A stretch of DNA of 64,000 bases from Mycobacterium sp. 1245805.9 (GTDB lineage: Bacteria; Actinomycetota; Actinomycetes; Mycobacteriales; Mycobacteriaceae), in assembly GCF_001672915.1 (NCBI RefSeq), contig NZ_LZKR01000156.1, forward strand, positions 1 through 64,000, read 5' to 3'. Made by a program: the position numbers and the translations under genes. Below the pieces are notes generated by a model. That model had not been told where the DNA came from, searched no databases, and saw nothing but the letters and a program-made list of their open reading frames with translations. Numbering within the stretch: position 1 is the stretch's first letter; the number at the start of each line of letters is the position of its first letter. Shown one piece after another: positions 1 through 9,249 of this stretch.

Positions 1-1644
1 CCCGCGCCCGCCGCCGCCCCCCCCCCCGCCCCCCGCCCCACCGCCTAGACCGGCGGCCGCCGGCGGCCCGCCGGCGTTGGGGCCCGGCGCCGCGACCGGC
101 GGGGGCGTCGGAGCGACCGGACCCGGGGCCACCTCCGGCCCCGGCGGCGGCGGCGGAATCGGCACCTGCGGCGGGTTCAGACCGATCACCGGCGAGGGGC
201 CCTCGTCGTAGGCGTTCGGCGGCCCGGGCGGGGTCTGCAGGGTCGACTGCACGGGCGGAATGTTGGGCCCGCCCATGAGCTCGGCCAGCGACTCGGGCGT
301 CATGAGCCCTTGCGTGATCGGTCCCACCTGCTGCCCCTGCATGCCGGGGGCCACGATCCACCCGTGTTCGGTGTTGCGGTGCGACGTCGGCGTATCCGGG
401 GACCAGATGCCGGGGACGGTGGTGTCCTTATATCCGTTCGGCGGATGCAGGCGCGGCTCGGAGTAGGCCACGTCCTTGGGCAGCGTCTCGGCCGTGCTGG
501 CTATGTTCAGGCCGAACGGCAGGTAGTTGAACTTGATCGCGTCGAGGATCGGCGCCAGGTACTGCGCGCACAACTCGGCGGACTCCTGGTAACCCAGCCG
601 GCTGCCGGCCTGGATCGAGCTGCAGATGAACTGCATCGGGTTGGCGAAGTTGGTGATCGCCGGGACGGCCACCACCGACCCGTGCGTCGGGTGATAGATC
701 TGGTTGATGTTCGCCGCGGCCGTCGGCAGGACGTGCAGCGCTGTCTCCAGCCCGTTCAGCGGATCCGGTTGCAGCAGCGCGTTCGTCGCCGTCGCCAGGT
801 TGTTGACGTCGTGGGTCAGCACCTCGCGGTTCTGGTCCAGCCAGGGCCGCACCGTCTTGAGCAGGCCGTCGAACTGCTGTATGGCGTCGGCCAGGGCGCC
901 GTCCGAGCTCGCGAGCCGCCCGGTGAAATCCGCCAGGTTCTCGTTCAGCGCGACGAACTGCCGGTCGTCCTGGTGCAGCGCGTTGACGAACAGGGCCAGG
1001 CTGCGCACCACCGCGAAGAAGTCGCCGCGACCCTCGTTGAGCGCGGTCAGCGCCTGCGACAGGCTGTTCAGCGTCGTGTTGAACTCCTTGCCCTTGCCGG
1101 CCAACCCGTTCGCGTAGGACTCGATGACCTCACCGAACGGACCCTTGGGCTGCTCTTGTGTGGGGCCCAGCTTGGAGATGATGTTGGTGATGCTGTTGCG
1201 CAGTTCGTCCCACTCCACCGGCACCTGGGTGCGGTCTTCGGGGATCACCGCGTTGTCGGCCAGCACCGGGCCGCCCTTGTAGGCCGGCTCCAGCTGGATC
1301 GCGCGCGAGGCCACCAGGGTGGGGTTGAGGATCACCGCCGACGCGCTGGCCGGCACCTTGTACTTGTTCTGGTAGTGGAAGGTGACCTTCATCTTGTCGC
1401 CGGCCGGCTCGATCTTGTCGATCGCGCCCACCCGCAGCCCCATGATCTGCACCTTGTCGCCGGCGTAGAGCGCGTTGGCGGCCGGGAAGTAGGCCACGAC
1501 GGTGTTGTTCGTCAGCTTCTGGTACAGCCGCCAGCCGGCGTACCCGAGAACCAGGGCCAGCACGATCGCCAGCGAGCCGATGATCACCGACGTCCTCGAC
1601 AGCCTCGGCAGCCGGATGTTGCGAACATCAAAGATGGTGCTCAA
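1..1644 (-). CDS. mce1D: Mce1D, Mce-family lipid-transport subunit (3' end cut by window)
   Basis: This is a subunit of the Mce1 complex, whose Mce proteins form a periplasmic tunnel carrying lipids to the YrbE permease. The frame opens with TTG at 1642-1644, which overlaps the mce1C stop by 4 bp (TTGA), and runs open to the window edge. An N-terminal membrane helix is followed by the MlaD/Mce domain and a long helical region. The tail turns Pro-rich and then almost pure Gly at 1-60. The segment read as PKDVAYS near 480 and the general layout match M. tuberculosis Mce1D. About 548 codons are present and the true stop lies outside. The C-run at the very edge could hide a sequencing slip. The family is certain; the start is well supported by the overlap pattern seen throughout the operon. 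Confidence 0.93.
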   Translation of the reverse strand, partial: MSTIFDVRNIRLPRLSRTSVIIGSLAIVLALVLGYAGWRLYQKLTNNTVVAYFPAANALYAGDKVQIMGLRVGAIDKIEPAGDKMKVTFHYQNKYKVPASASAVILNPTLVASRAIQLEPAYKGGPVLADNAVIPEDRTQVPVEWDELRNSITNIISKLGPTQEQPKGPFGEVIESYANGLAGKGKEFNTTLNSLSQALTALNEGRGDFFAVVRSLALFVNALHQDDRQFVALNENLADFTGRLASSDGALADAIQQFDGLLKTVRPWLDQNREVLTHDVNNLATATNALLQPDPLNGLETALHVLPTAAANINQIYHPTHGSVVAVPAITNFANPMQFICSSIQAGSRLGYQESAELCAQYLAPILDAIKFNYLPFGLNIASTAETLPKDVAYSEPRLHPPNGYKDTTVPGIWSPDTPTSHRNTEHGWIVAPGMQGQQVGPITQGLMTPESLAELMGGPNIPPVQSTLQTPPGPPNAYDEGPSPVIGLNPPQVPIPPPPPGPEVAPGPVAPTPPPVAAPGPNAGGPPAAAGLGGGAGGGGGGGGGRG

Positions 1645-3230
1645 TTCTGGCTACCTCCCGTGATGCCGCTGCCTCCCGTGCCGCCGGGGTTGATGAACGG
1701 CGCCGGCAGCTGGACCCCGGGCCCGGGGGGTGCCGGCGGTCCGGGCGGCAGGGCCGGCGCGAACGTCGACGGCGGCGGCGTCGGGCCGGCAGGTCCCAGG
1801 TTCTCGGTGCGCGCACCCGGCGGCGCCTGCGGCGGCAGCGGGACGGGGGTGCCGGGAACGTTGGGCGGCGGGTCACCCGGGCGCCCGGCGATGTTGATGC
1901 CCGGGGTGGGCGGCAGCCCGTCGGGATTGGGCGGCGACGTCAACACGTCGGTCGGCGCCGGGAAGCCGACCCCACCGAACGGACCGATGCCGGCACCCGC
2001 ACAGGGCAACGGGTTCCACGGCCGCGGCAGACCCTCGTCGCCGACGGTGACGTTGCCGCCGGGGTTCGCCGGCGTGTACGAGCACGGCGAGCCGGGCGGG
2101 ACGGCCGGACCCGGGTGGTCGGGCGTGCCCTCCAGCACCGGCGGCGCCGGCGGCGGCGCGCCGTTGGGCTGGCGGGTGCCGTTGGGGTCGGGCCACCGGA
2201 ATTCCGGCAGACCCGCGCTGCGCCAGAAGTTCTCCGGGTCGATGCCGCGCTTCTTGAACGCGGCGTCGACGAACGGTTGCACGATCTGACCGGGGAACAG
2301 GTTGTGCAGCACCACCTTGAAGAACGGCCCCGACGCGATGGCCTCGTTGAGCGACGGGAGGAACTTGCCGACCTCGGTGAAACCGGCGGCGAGATCGTCC
2401 TTGCGCTGGACCAGGATGTCGCTGACGGTGCGCAGCTGCTCGAGCACGTGGTTCAGGTTGGGGTTGTCGTTGATGAACCCTTTGATCTGTTCGGAGAAGG
2501 CCGCGATGTTCGCGAGCAACGCGTTGATGGCCTGGCCGCGCTCGTTAAAGGCGGCCAGCAAGATCTTGGTGTTCACCAGTAGCCGGTCGACCTGGTCGGC
2601 GCGGTCACCCAGGATGCTGGCCACCTGGTTGGACTGGGCGAGCAGGTGCTTGATCTGCTCGTCGCGCTTGCCGATCGTGTCGGAGAACTTGGCCACCCCG
2701 TCGAGCGCGGCGCTCAGGTGCGGATAGGTCTGGTCGATGGTCTCCGACAGCACGTGCAACGACTGCTTGACCGTGTCGATGTCCCACCCGCTGGCGGCCT
2801 TCGTCACGTCGAAGAACGCGTCATAGATCTGATAGGGCGTGGTGCTTTGGCCGATCGGCAGCGAGTCACCGGGTCGCAGCTGCTTGTTGCCCCGGTTCTC
2901 GATCTCGAGGACCTTCTTGCCCAGGATGGTGTCGGTCTTGATCGCCAGCCGGCTCTCGGTGCCGATGCTCTCGGTGCCGATGTTGAACTTGATCAGGACG
3001 TGGTCGCCGTCGATGTCGAGGGCCTCCACCTTGCCGACGTCGAAGCCGGCGATGCGCACCTTGTCGCCCCGGGTCAGACCGCCGGAGTCGGTGAACTGCC
3101 CGTAGTAATGCGGCTTGGCCATCAACATGGGCACGCTCGTGAAGCTCTGCCCGACGCCGATGACCAGGAGCGTGACCAGGATGCCCATCACGCCGATGCG
3201 CATCCGGTTGGGGGGTTCCAGCGTTCTCAT
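1641..3230 (-). CDS. mce1C: Mce1C, Mce-family lipid-transport subunit
   Basis: This is the third Mce subunit of the Mce1 importer, 529 residues, anchored by an N-terminal membrane helix (about residues 10-28). It is followed by the MlaD/Mce domain (roughly residues 36-115), a long alpha-helical stretch and a Pro-rich C-terminal third. I place the start at the ATG at 3228-3230 (MRTLEPPNRMRIG), overlapping the mce1B stop as ATGA. An ATG four codons upstream is possible but lies inside mce1B. The 3' end overlaps mce1D by 4 bp. The protein closely resembles M. tuberculosis Mce1C throughout, including the segment GWDIDTVKQSLHVLSE. Translation is surely coupled along the operon. Confidence 0.95.
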   Translation of the reverse strand: MRTLEPPNRMRIGVMGILVTLLVIGVGQSFTSVPMLMAKPHYYGQFTDSGGLTRGDKVRIAGFDVGKVEALDIDGDHVLIKFNIGTESIGTESRLAIKTDTILGKKVLEIENRGNKQLRPGDSLPIGQSTTPYQIYDAFFDVTKAASGWDIDTVKQSLHVLSETIDQTYPHLSAALDGVAKFSDTIGKRDEQIKHLLAQSNQVASILGDRADQVDRLLVNTKILLAAFNERGQAINALLANIAAFSEQIKGFINDNPNLNHVLEQLRTVSDILVQRKDDLAAGFTEVGKFLPSLNEAIASGPFFKVVLHNLFPGQIVQPFVDAAFKKRGIDPENFWRSAGLPEFRWPDPNGTRQPNGAPPPAPPVLEGTPDHPGPAVPPGSPCSYTPANPGGNVTVGDEGLPRPWNPLPCAGAGIGPFGGVGFPAPTDVLTSPPNPDGLPPTPGINIAGRPGDPPPNVPGTPVPLPPQAPPGARTENLGPAGPTPPPSTFAPALPPGPPAPPGPGVQLPAPFINPGGTGGSGITGGSQN

Positions 3231-4267
3231 TGCGGCGTGCACCTGCCCGTCGGCTGGTTGAACAGCTTGACCGTCCGAATGGGGCCACCGGCCTGCAACC
3301 CGTTGATCTTGAGCGTGATGTCGCAGGCATAGAAGTTGACGAAGTCACCGTACGAACCGATGGTGCGCCCGATCATGTTCAGCGCAGTCGGCACCTTGTG
3401 GATGAAGTCGTTCAGCTGCTCGCGCTGATCGATGAGCGGCTGCTGAACGGCGTCCAGGTAGTTCAGCGTGCTGTGCAGCAGCCCCCGGTCCTCGGCCAGC
3501 AGGTCGGTCACCGTGCCCGCGGCGTTGCTGATGTGCGCGGTCCCGCCCGCCAGCTGCTCGCTGTGGCCCTTCAGCCCGGTGATCAGGACCTCCAGGTTGT
3601 TGACGGTCTGATCGAATTGCTGGCGATGCCGAACCGTGGTGTCCAGCACGATGTTCAGGTTCTTGACCACCTCGCCGATCGCCTGGTCACGCTCGCCGAG
3701 CTGGTTGGTCAGCTGCGCCGTCTGGTCGAGGATGTCGTTGATGGTGCCGCCCTGACCCTGGAACACAGTGACCAGCGCCGTCGCGATGGTGTTGACCTTC
3801 TGCGGGTCCAGCGCCCTAAACAGCGGCTTGAACCCACCGATCAGCGCGTCGAGGTCAAGGGCCGGCGACGTGCGCGACGCGGGGATGAATCCGCCCGGGG
3901 GCAGGACCCGGTCGGCGCCCTCGCCCTCGCCGCGCTTGAGCTCCAGGTACCGGTTTCCGATCAGGTCGAGGTAGCGGATCTGGGCCGTCGTCGACTGATA
4001 CAGCGGGATCGAGCGGTCGACGTTGAAGTCCACCCGCGCCCGCCTGCCGCCGTCCACCAGCTTCACCGAGTCGACCTTGCCGATCTCCACCCCGGAGGCG
4101 CGCACGAACTGGCCCTGCCGCAGACCGCTGACGTTGGTGAACTCCGCCGAGTACTTGTTGGTGCGGTCGAACCGCATCTGGCCGAACACCACGACGATCA
4201 TCACAGTGAAGACCAGCAGCACCAGCGAGAAGATGCTGAGTCGGACGATGGTACCGGTGATTTTCAT
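3227..4267 (-). CDS. mce1B: Mce1B, Mce-family lipid-transport subunit
   Basis: This is the second Mce subunit, 346 residues, the usual length for Mce1B. The N-terminal membrane anchor (about residues 8-30) precedes an MlaD/Mce domain (about residues 38-115). A helical region follows, with the family-typical stretch TINDILDQTAQLT, then a short C-terminus ending GRCTPQ as in M. tuberculosis. The ATG at 4265-4267 overlaps the mce1A stop (ATGA), and the 3' end overlaps mce1C likewise. It lacks the Pro-rich tail of its neighbours. It is expected to assemble with Mce1A and C-F on the outer face of the plasma membrane. Confidence 0.96.
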   Translation of the reverse strand: MKITGTIVRLSIFSLVLLVFTVMIVVVFGQMRFDRTNKYSAEFTNVSGLRQGQFVRASGVEIGKVDSVKLVDGGRRARVDFNVDRSIPLYQSTTAQIRYLDLIGNRYLELKRGEGEGADRVLPPGGFIPASRTSPALDLDALIGGFKPLFRALDPQKVNTIATALVTVFQGQGGTINDILDQTAQLTNQLGERDQAIGEVVKNLNIVLDTTVRHRQQFDQTVNNLEVLITGLKGHSEQLAGGTAHISNAAGTVTDLLAEDRGLLHSTLNYLDAVQQPLIDQREQLNDFIHKVPTALNMIGRTIGSYGDFVNFYACDITLKINGLQAGGPIRTVKLFNQPTGRCTPQ

Positions 4268-5610
4268 GGGTTGATCGTGTTATCCCCTACCTGGCGGCCC
4301 CAGACGTACTCGATCGCATACGGCGAACCGGTGTCGAGGTGGTTGTACGGCGCGATGCTGTTGCCGGAGTCCATCACCAGCTCGGGTGCGGGCCAGAGGT
4401 CATGGGTGATGTGCTGCCAGCAGCCGGGCGCGCCCCCCGGTCCGCCGCGCCCATTCACCCGGGGCAGGTTCTCCGGCCAGATGTACGGGTTGGGCGCCCC
4501 ACCGATCAGCGTGGCGATGTTGCCCAGGCCCGCCAGTCCCTGGGTGGGCAGCGCGAAGATCCCGATCAGGCCGACGAGGGTGATCGCCGACACCGGGTTG
4601 AGGAGCAGGCCCAGCCCGGAGAGCAGCTTCGTGTCGGCGTTGAGCGAATAGCCGTTGCCGCCGAGGAACGTCCGCGCGACGGGTTCGATGTCGTGGTAGT
4701 TGCGGACCGTGCAGAACAGCTCCGGGCTGTAGGTGTCCAGCAGCTCGGCCGTCGGCACCAGGTCCTTGGACCCGCGCGCCAGGTAGGGCCCGCCGCGCTC
4801 GAAGATGTCGGCCCCGGTGTTGCCGAACCCGGCGGCCGACAGCAGCGCCTGATCCAGGTCCTTCTGCTGCGCGTTGATCGAGCGCGCGGTGACCACCGAC
4901 TTGTCCAGGAAGTCGATCAGGTCCGGCGCCGCGTTGGCGTAGGTGTCGCCCAGGTTGGCCAGCTGCTGGATGTCGCGCCGCGCCTGCGGCATCTGCGGGT
5001 TGACGTCGTCGAGGATCGCGTTGGCGTTCACGATCGACTGCCCGACCCGGTCGCCCAGCCCCGCCAGCGATTGCGCGGCGGCGCTCAGCGTCAGGTTCAG
5101 CTTCACCGGATCCACCTGCTGCGCGATCTCGGTGATGGTCTGGAACAGCGTGTTGATCTCCGTCGTCACCGAGCGGGCGTCAATCACGGTCTGCGGCGTG
5201 ATCCGTTGCGGCGACGGGTTTTTCGGCGTCGTCAGCGACACGTATTTACCGCCGAACACCGTGGTCGCCTTGATGTCGGCGTTCACGTTGGCCGGGATCA
5301 GCTTCAGGTAGCGCGGGTAGACATCCAAGTTGAACTTGGCCGCCGGCTTGCCGTCCTTGACGGTCTCCGAGATGTTGGCAACCCGGCCGATCTCCACGCC
5401 GTTGTAGGTCACCTTGGAGCCCGGGTCCATGACCAGCCCGGCCCGGGACGCCACCATCGTCAGGTGTTCCTTCTTGGTGAAGTCCCCCCGGAACTGCCCG
5501 TACACCAGGACGAGTGCCACGGCGGCGACGACGAGCAGCGCGACCCCCGCCAACTTGTACGGCGGGTTGCGGGGCGGGTTGACCTTGCCGGGCGCGCCTA
5601 GGGTGGTCAT
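4264..5610 (-). CDS. mce1A: Mce1A, Mce-family lipid-transport subunit
   Basis: This is the first Mce subunit, 448 residues, against about 454 in M. tuberculosis. It has a membrane anchor at residues 20-40 and then the MlaD/Mce domain, whose core VTYNGVEIGRV and ATTVFGGKYVSLTTPKNP is nearly invariant among Mce1A proteins. A coiled region and a C-terminal domain ending VWGRQVGDNTINP follow. The ATG at 5610 lies 2 bp after the yrbE1B stop. Mce1A is the subunit originally linked to mammalian cell entry. In the current view it is part of a fatty/mycolic-acid import tunnel. The assignment to mce1 rather than another mce locus rests on fadD5 and mce1R upstream as well as on the sequence. Confidence 0.97.
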   Translation of the reverse strand: MTTLGAPGKVNPPRNPPYKLAGVALLVVAAVALVLVYGQFRGDFTKKEHLTMVASRAGLVMDPGSKVTYNGVEIGRVANISETVKDGKPAAKFNLDVYPRYLKLIPANVNADIKATTVFGGKYVSLTTPKNPSPQRITPQTVIDARSVTTEINTLFQTITEIAQQVDPVKLNLTLSAAAQSLAGLGDRVGQSIVNANAILDDVNPQMPQARRDIQQLANLGDTYANAAPDLIDFLDKSVVTARSINAQQKDLDQALLSAAGFGNTGADIFERGGPYLARGSKDLVPTAELLDTYSPELFCTVRNYHDIEPVARTFLGGNGYSLNADTKLLSGLGLLLNPVSAITLVGLIGIFALPTQGLAGLGNIATLIGGAPNPYIWPENLPRVNGRGGPGGAPGCWQHITHDLWPAPELVMDSGNSIAPYNHLDTGSPYAIEYVWGRQVGDNTINP

Positions 5611-5612
5611 GG

Positions 5613-6482
5613 CTACACCGTCAACGCGAAGTTGGGGTTGACGCCGTAGAGCGCCAACGCGGCGGCCAAAACGACAACCTGCACCGACACCAGCGAAAAC
5701 CGCATCGACCGGCCGACGGCCTCGCCCACGCCGACGGGCCCGCCGCCGGCGTTGTACCCGTAGAAGCAGTGGGTGATCATCACGACGGCCGTGATGAGGA
5801 TGGCCTCCACGAACGACCAGAACACGTCGTCGGGGCGCAGGAACGTCCGGAAGTAGTGCTCGTAGGTGCCGTGCGACTGCCCGTACAGCACGGTCGTGGT
5901 GATCTGCGGGGAGAGGAACGACATGATCATCGCCAGCGAATAGAGCGGGATGATCACCACCAGCCCGGCCATGATGCGGGTGGTCGCCAGGAACGAAATC
6001 GACTTGATGCCCATGACTTCCAGCGCGTCGATCTCCTCGCTGATCCGCATGGCACCCAGCTCCGCGGTGGCGCCCGCGCCGACCGTGGCGGCCATCGAGA
6101 TGCCGGTGACGACGGGCGCGGCGATGCGCACGTTGATCAGCGCGGCGAAGAACCCGGTGAACGCCTCGACGCCGATGTTGCCCAGCGAGGCGAACCCCTG
6201 GATGGCGACCAGGGAGCTACCGGACAACGTCACGAACCCGACGATCGCGACGGTGCCGCCGACGACGGCCATCGCGCCGGTGCCCATGCCGATCTGGGCG
6301 ATGAGTCGCAGCGTCTCCTTGCGGTAGTTGCGCAGCGCGTGCGGGATGTGCCCGAGGGCCACCACACCGAACCAGGCCATCTGCCCGACGTCGTCGAGTC
6401 CGCGGCCGAAGGCACCGCCGTACCGGTTGACGTTCTCGACGGCCCGCGGGAAGCGGGCGCGCAACACCGCACCGGTCGACAT
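5613..6482 (-). CDS. yrbE1B: YrbE1B, Mce1 permease subunit
   Basis: This is an integral membrane permease of the MlaE/YrbE family (PF02405), 289 residues, and the second half of the heterodimeric Mce1 membrane pore. The conserved EEIDALEVMGI segment (about residue 155) is the cytoplasmic coupling helix expected to contact an MceG-type ATPase encoded elsewhere. Several hydrophobic helices flank it. The ATG at 6480-6482 abuts the yrbE1A stop (6484) with a 1-bp gap. The stop is 2 bp from the mce1A start. No part is missing. Confidence 0.96.
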   Translation of the reverse strand: MSTGAVLRARFPRAVENVNRYGGAFGRGLDDVGQMAWFGVVALGHIPHALRNYRKETLRLIAQIGMGTGAMAVVGGTVAIVGFVTLSGSSLVAIQGFASLGNIGVEAFTGFFAALINVRIAAPVVTGISMAATVGAGATAELGAMRISEEIDALEVMGIKSISFLATTRIMAGLVVIIPLYSLAMIMSFLSPQITTTVLYGQSHGTYEHYFRTFLRPDDVFWSFVEAILITAVVMITHCFYGYNAGGGPVGVGEAVGRSMRFSLVSVQVVVLAAALALYGVNPNFALTV

Positions 6483-6483
6483 G

Positions 6484-7290
6484 TCAGCGCCCCGTTCCGA
6501 ATCGGACGCCGATGGTGGTCAGCACGACATTGACCGCGTACAGCGCGACCACGCAAAGCACCACCGTTTCGTTGACGGCGGTGCCCAGGCCCTTGGAGCC
6601 GCCGCGCACGGTCAGCCCGCGGAAGCAGCCGACCAGGCCGGCGATCAGGCCGAACATGGCGGCCTTGACCGTCGCGATGACCACCTCCGGCAGGCCCGTG
6701 ATGGTGGTCAGGGTCGCCAGATAGGCCCCGCCCGACACGTTCTGCAGGTACACCCCGAACAGGTAGCCGCCCACCAGGCCGACGGTGATGACGAGGCCGT
6801 TGAGCAGCGTCGCGACCAGGGTCGCGGCGATCACCCGGGGCACCACCAGCCGGTGGATCGGGTCGATGCCGAGCACCTCCATCGCGTCGATCTCCTCGCG
6901 GATGGTGCGCGCACCCAGGTCGGCGCAGATCGCGGTGGACCCGGCGCCGGCGACCACCAGCACCGTGGTCAGCGGGCCGAGCTGGGTGACCGCGCCGATG
7001 GCGGCGCCCGCGCCGGACAGGTCCGCGGCACCGAACTGGGCCAGCAGCACGTTGAGGGTGAAGATCAGCAGCACGGTCAGCGGGATCGACACAAAGATGG
7101 TCGGCAGGAAAGCCACCCGCATGATGAACCAGCACTGCAGGACGAACTCGCGCCATTGGAAGGGCCAGCGGAACAGCGCCTTACCGGTGAGAACACACAT
7201 CCGGAAGAACCCGCCGATGAGCGTCAGCGGCGTCTCCAACTGGTCGCGCAGGTAGCCGACCAGGTGTGGACGATCCGTCGTCGAAGTCAC
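6484..7290 (-). CDS. yrbE1A: YrbE1A, Mce1 permease subunit
   Basis: This is the first permease subunit of the Mce1 importer, 268 residues, MlaE/YrbE family. The coupling motif REEIDAMEVLGIDP is present near residue 130, and the C-terminus ends TTIGVRFGTGR as in M. tuberculosis. The frame is open up to 7497, but I choose the GTG at 7288-7290. It is preceded by a GAGGGGGAG Shine-Dalgarno at the right distance, and the protein then matches the family's N-terminus (YLRDQLETPLTLIGGFFRMCVL region). A 247-bp gap separates it from fadD5 and contains a likely internal promoter. Confidence 0.95.
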   Translation of the reverse strand: MTSTTDRPHLVGYLRDQLETPLTLIGGFFRMCVLTGKALFRWPFQWREFVLQCWFIMRVAFLPTIFVSIPLTVLLIFTLNVLLAQFGAADLSGAGAAIGAVTQLGPLTTVLVVAGAGSTAICADLGARTIREEIDAMEVLGIDPIHRLVVPRVIAATLVATLLNGLVITVGLVGGYLFGVYLQNVSGGAYLATLTTITGLPEVVIATVKAAMFGLIAGLVGCFRGLTVRGGSKGLGTAVNETVVLCVVALYAVNVVLTTIGVRFGTGR

Positions 7291-7454
7291 CGGCTCCCCC
7301 TCACCTCGACCTCGCGTGCCCCGGGGCCCGCAGCGAAACGAGTCGCACGCGCCGCCCCCTCTCCGTCCCGCGGTCGGGGACACCCCCAGCGCACCCCGAC
7401 CATGTGTCTGTGACCATCGGCTCCCTACCCGCAAGTAGTAACGGAGACCACAGG

Positions 7455-7483
7455 AATGTACCCGATGGCCTTGAGCGTGTGAA
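7455..7483 (-). promoter_or_regulatory. Likely internal SigA-type promoter before yrbE1A
   Basis: The minus strand reads TTCACA (7478-7483), a 17-bp spacer, then TACATT (7455-7460). This is close to TTGACA-N17-TATAAT. Transcription would start near 7448 and leave a leader of about 158 nt before the yrbE1A GTG. An internal promoter in the fadD5-yrbE1A gap has been reported for M. tuberculosis; this site is my own reading. Confidence 0.5.
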
Positions 7484-7537
7484 CTGCATCCGCACAATTA
7501 ACCCTTCGTCAACAGCGGGCAAACGTTACAGCTTCCG

Positions 7538-9175
7538 TCAACCTTCCCCTCGTGTGGTCAAATCCCTTGCCGCGGAACCACTTTCGGTCATATTGACGCC
7601 CCCGTAGCGAACCCGTAGCTCAGTCTTGAGCACCTTCCCGGCCGGATTGCGGGGCAGTGCATCGACGATCTCGAGCGCCTTCGGATGCTTGTACCGCGCG
7701 AGCCGCTCGGCCAGGAACTCCTCTAAGTCCTCCAGCCGCGGCGGGTCGCCGGTGACCGCCGCGACCGCGATCGGCACCTCGCCCCACTTGTCGTGGGCCC
7801 GGCCGATGACGGCGACCTCGGCGATCTGGGGATGGCCGGCGAGGACGTTCTCGACCTCCGCACAGTAGATGTTCTCGCCGCCGGAGATGATCATGTCCTT
7901 CTTGCGATCCACCACCCAGACGTAGCCGTCCTCGTCCATCCGGACGAGGTCCCCGGAGTGGAACCAACCGCCGGCGAAGGCCTCCGCGGTGGCCTGCGGA
8001 TTGTTCCAGTAGCCGCTCATCAATGTCGGTGCGCGGTAGACGATTTCGCCGACCTCGCCGACGGGGACGTCGTTCATGTTCTCGTCGACCACGCGCGCGG
8101 CGACGGTGGGGATCACCTTGCCCACCGAGCCGCGCTTCCGGATCGCGTCCTCGCCGAGCAGCATGCAGGTGACGGGGGACATCTCGGTCTGTCCGAAGGC
8201 GGCCAGGATCTGCGTCCCGGGGAACGTCGCCGACATCTCCCGCAGCAGCGCGTCGGTCGCCGGGGCGGCCCCCCACGACATCACCCGCAACCTCAGATCC
8301 CGGGGTCGCGCCCGCTGTTCCGCGCACACCGCCTGCCACTGCGCCGGAACCAGGAACAGGCCGGTCACCTTCTCCGCCGCCAGCACGTCGAGCAGCTGGC
8401 CCGGGTCGAACGCACCCAGCGGGTAGATCACGGTGGGGACGCCGAGCAACATCGACGTCAGCATGTTGCCGATGCCCGCGATATGGAAGAACGGGACGCC
8501 GACGAAACCGACGTCGCTATTTATATCGGCGCCCATGGTGTACAGCCCGGTCATCGTCTGGCCGGTCAGGTTGGCATGGGTCAGCACCGCGCCCTTCGGC
8601 CGGCCGGTGGTGCCCGAGGTGTACATGATCAGCGCCGGCGAATCGTTCGGGATGTCGACCGGCTCGCGCTCATCACCCGGCTCGTCGATGAGGTCCTCGT
8701 AGCCGAACAACCCTTCGTCCGTCGACGCGCCGGCGACCACGATGGTGTCGAGCATCGGCTGGATGTCGCGCACCCCGGTGGCCACCGGGGCGAGCACCGC
8801 CTCGGTGAGCAGCACCCGGGCCTCGCAGTCGTCGACCAGGAAGGCGATCTCGGCCGACGTGAGCCGGAAGTTGAGCGGGACCGCGATGGCCCCGAGCGAG
8901 TTGACGGCCAGGACCGACTCCACGAATTCGGTGCGGTTGAGCATCAGGATCATGACCCGGTCGCCGAACCCGACGCCCCGGCGACTCAACGCGTCGGCCA
9001 GCGCGGTGACCCGGTTGTGCAGGCCCTGCCAGGTGACCGTGGTGCCCAGGAACCGCAGCGCCGTCGCGGTGGGTTGCATCAGCGCGTGCCGCTCCAGTTG
9101 GTTGACCCAGTTCTGCCGCCGGGCCAGGTAGGGCTGCTCGGTGGCCTGGGTCAGATTGGCCAATTGCGCGGTCAA
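7538..9175 (-). CDS. fadD5: FadD5, acyl-CoA synthetase/ligase of the mce1 operon
   Basis: This is an ATP-dependent fatty-acyl-CoA (or acyl-AMP) synthetase of the ANL superfamily, 545 residues. The P-loop YTSGTTGRPKGAVLTH, the hinge GWFHSGDLVRMDEDGYVWVVDRKKD and the C-terminal catalytic-lysine motif PRNPAGKVLK are intact. It is thought to activate fatty acids brought in or recycled through Mce1. The frame opens at a GTG at 9202, but a strong AAGGGGAG (9183-9190) lies 7 nt before a TTG at 9173-9175. That TTG gives the N-terminus MTAQLA, as in M. tuberculosis FadD5, so I use it. The gene is first in the operon and is transcribed divergently from mce1R. Confidence 0.95.
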   Translation of the reverse strand: MTAQLANLTQATEQPYLARRQNWVNQLERHALMQPTATALRFLGTTVTWQGLHNRVTALADALSRRGVGFGDRVMILMLNRTEFVESVLAVNSLGAIAVPLNFRLTSAEIAFLVDDCEARVLLTEAVLAPVATGVRDIQPMLDTIVVAGASTDEGLFGYEDLIDEPGDEREPVDIPNDSPALIMYTSGTTGRPKGAVLTHANLTGQTMTGLYTMGADINSDVGFVGVPFFHIAGIGNMLTSMLLGVPTVIYPLGAFDPGQLLDVLAAEKVTGLFLVPAQWQAVCAEQRARPRDLRLRVMSWGAAPATDALLREMSATFPGTQILAAFGQTEMSPVTCMLLGEDAIRKRGSVGKVIPTVAARVVDENMNDVPVGEVGEIVYRAPTLMSGYWNNPQATAEAFAGGWFHSGDLVRMDEDGYVWVVDRKKDMIISGGENIYCAEVENVLAGHPQIAEVAVIGRAHDKWGEVPIAVAAVTGDPPRLEDLEEFLAERLARYKHPKALEIVDALPRNPAGKVLKTELRVRYGGVNMTESGSAARDLTTRGEG

Positions 9176-9229
9176 CTGCTGTCTCCCCTTTACCTCACGC
9201 ACCGCTTGCGACAGGTTGATATTTGATAA

Positions 9230-9240
9230 AACATGGTGTT
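9230..9240. promoter_or_regulatory. Candidate Mce1R operator
   Basis: This is the inverted repeat AACA-TGG-TGTT. It lies just downstream of the predicted fadD5 transcription start and upstream of mce1R, where a GntR repressor would block the operon. The dyad is short, so the link to Mce1R is inference from position only. Confidence 0.3.
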
Positions 9241-9249
9241 ACGTGGGTC

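Noticed and set aside
1-60. Run of C/CCG bases at the window start as a possible repeat or assembly error
   Set aside because: On the minus strand it reads as the Gly-rich tail of Mce1D in the correct frame. A slip cannot be excluded but is not needed.
310-2289. 659-residue plus-strand open frame opposite mce1C and mce1D
   Set aside because: It is a GC-driven shadow: Arg/Val/Gly-rich composition, no recognisable domain, and the minus-strand mce genes are certain.
4339-5601. 420-residue plus-strand open frame opposite mce1A
   Set aside because: Arg/His/Val-rich shadow of a conserved minus-strand gene.
7793-9226. 477-residue plus-strand open frame opposite fadD5
   Set aside because: Shadow frame; fadD5 on minus has all ANL motifs.
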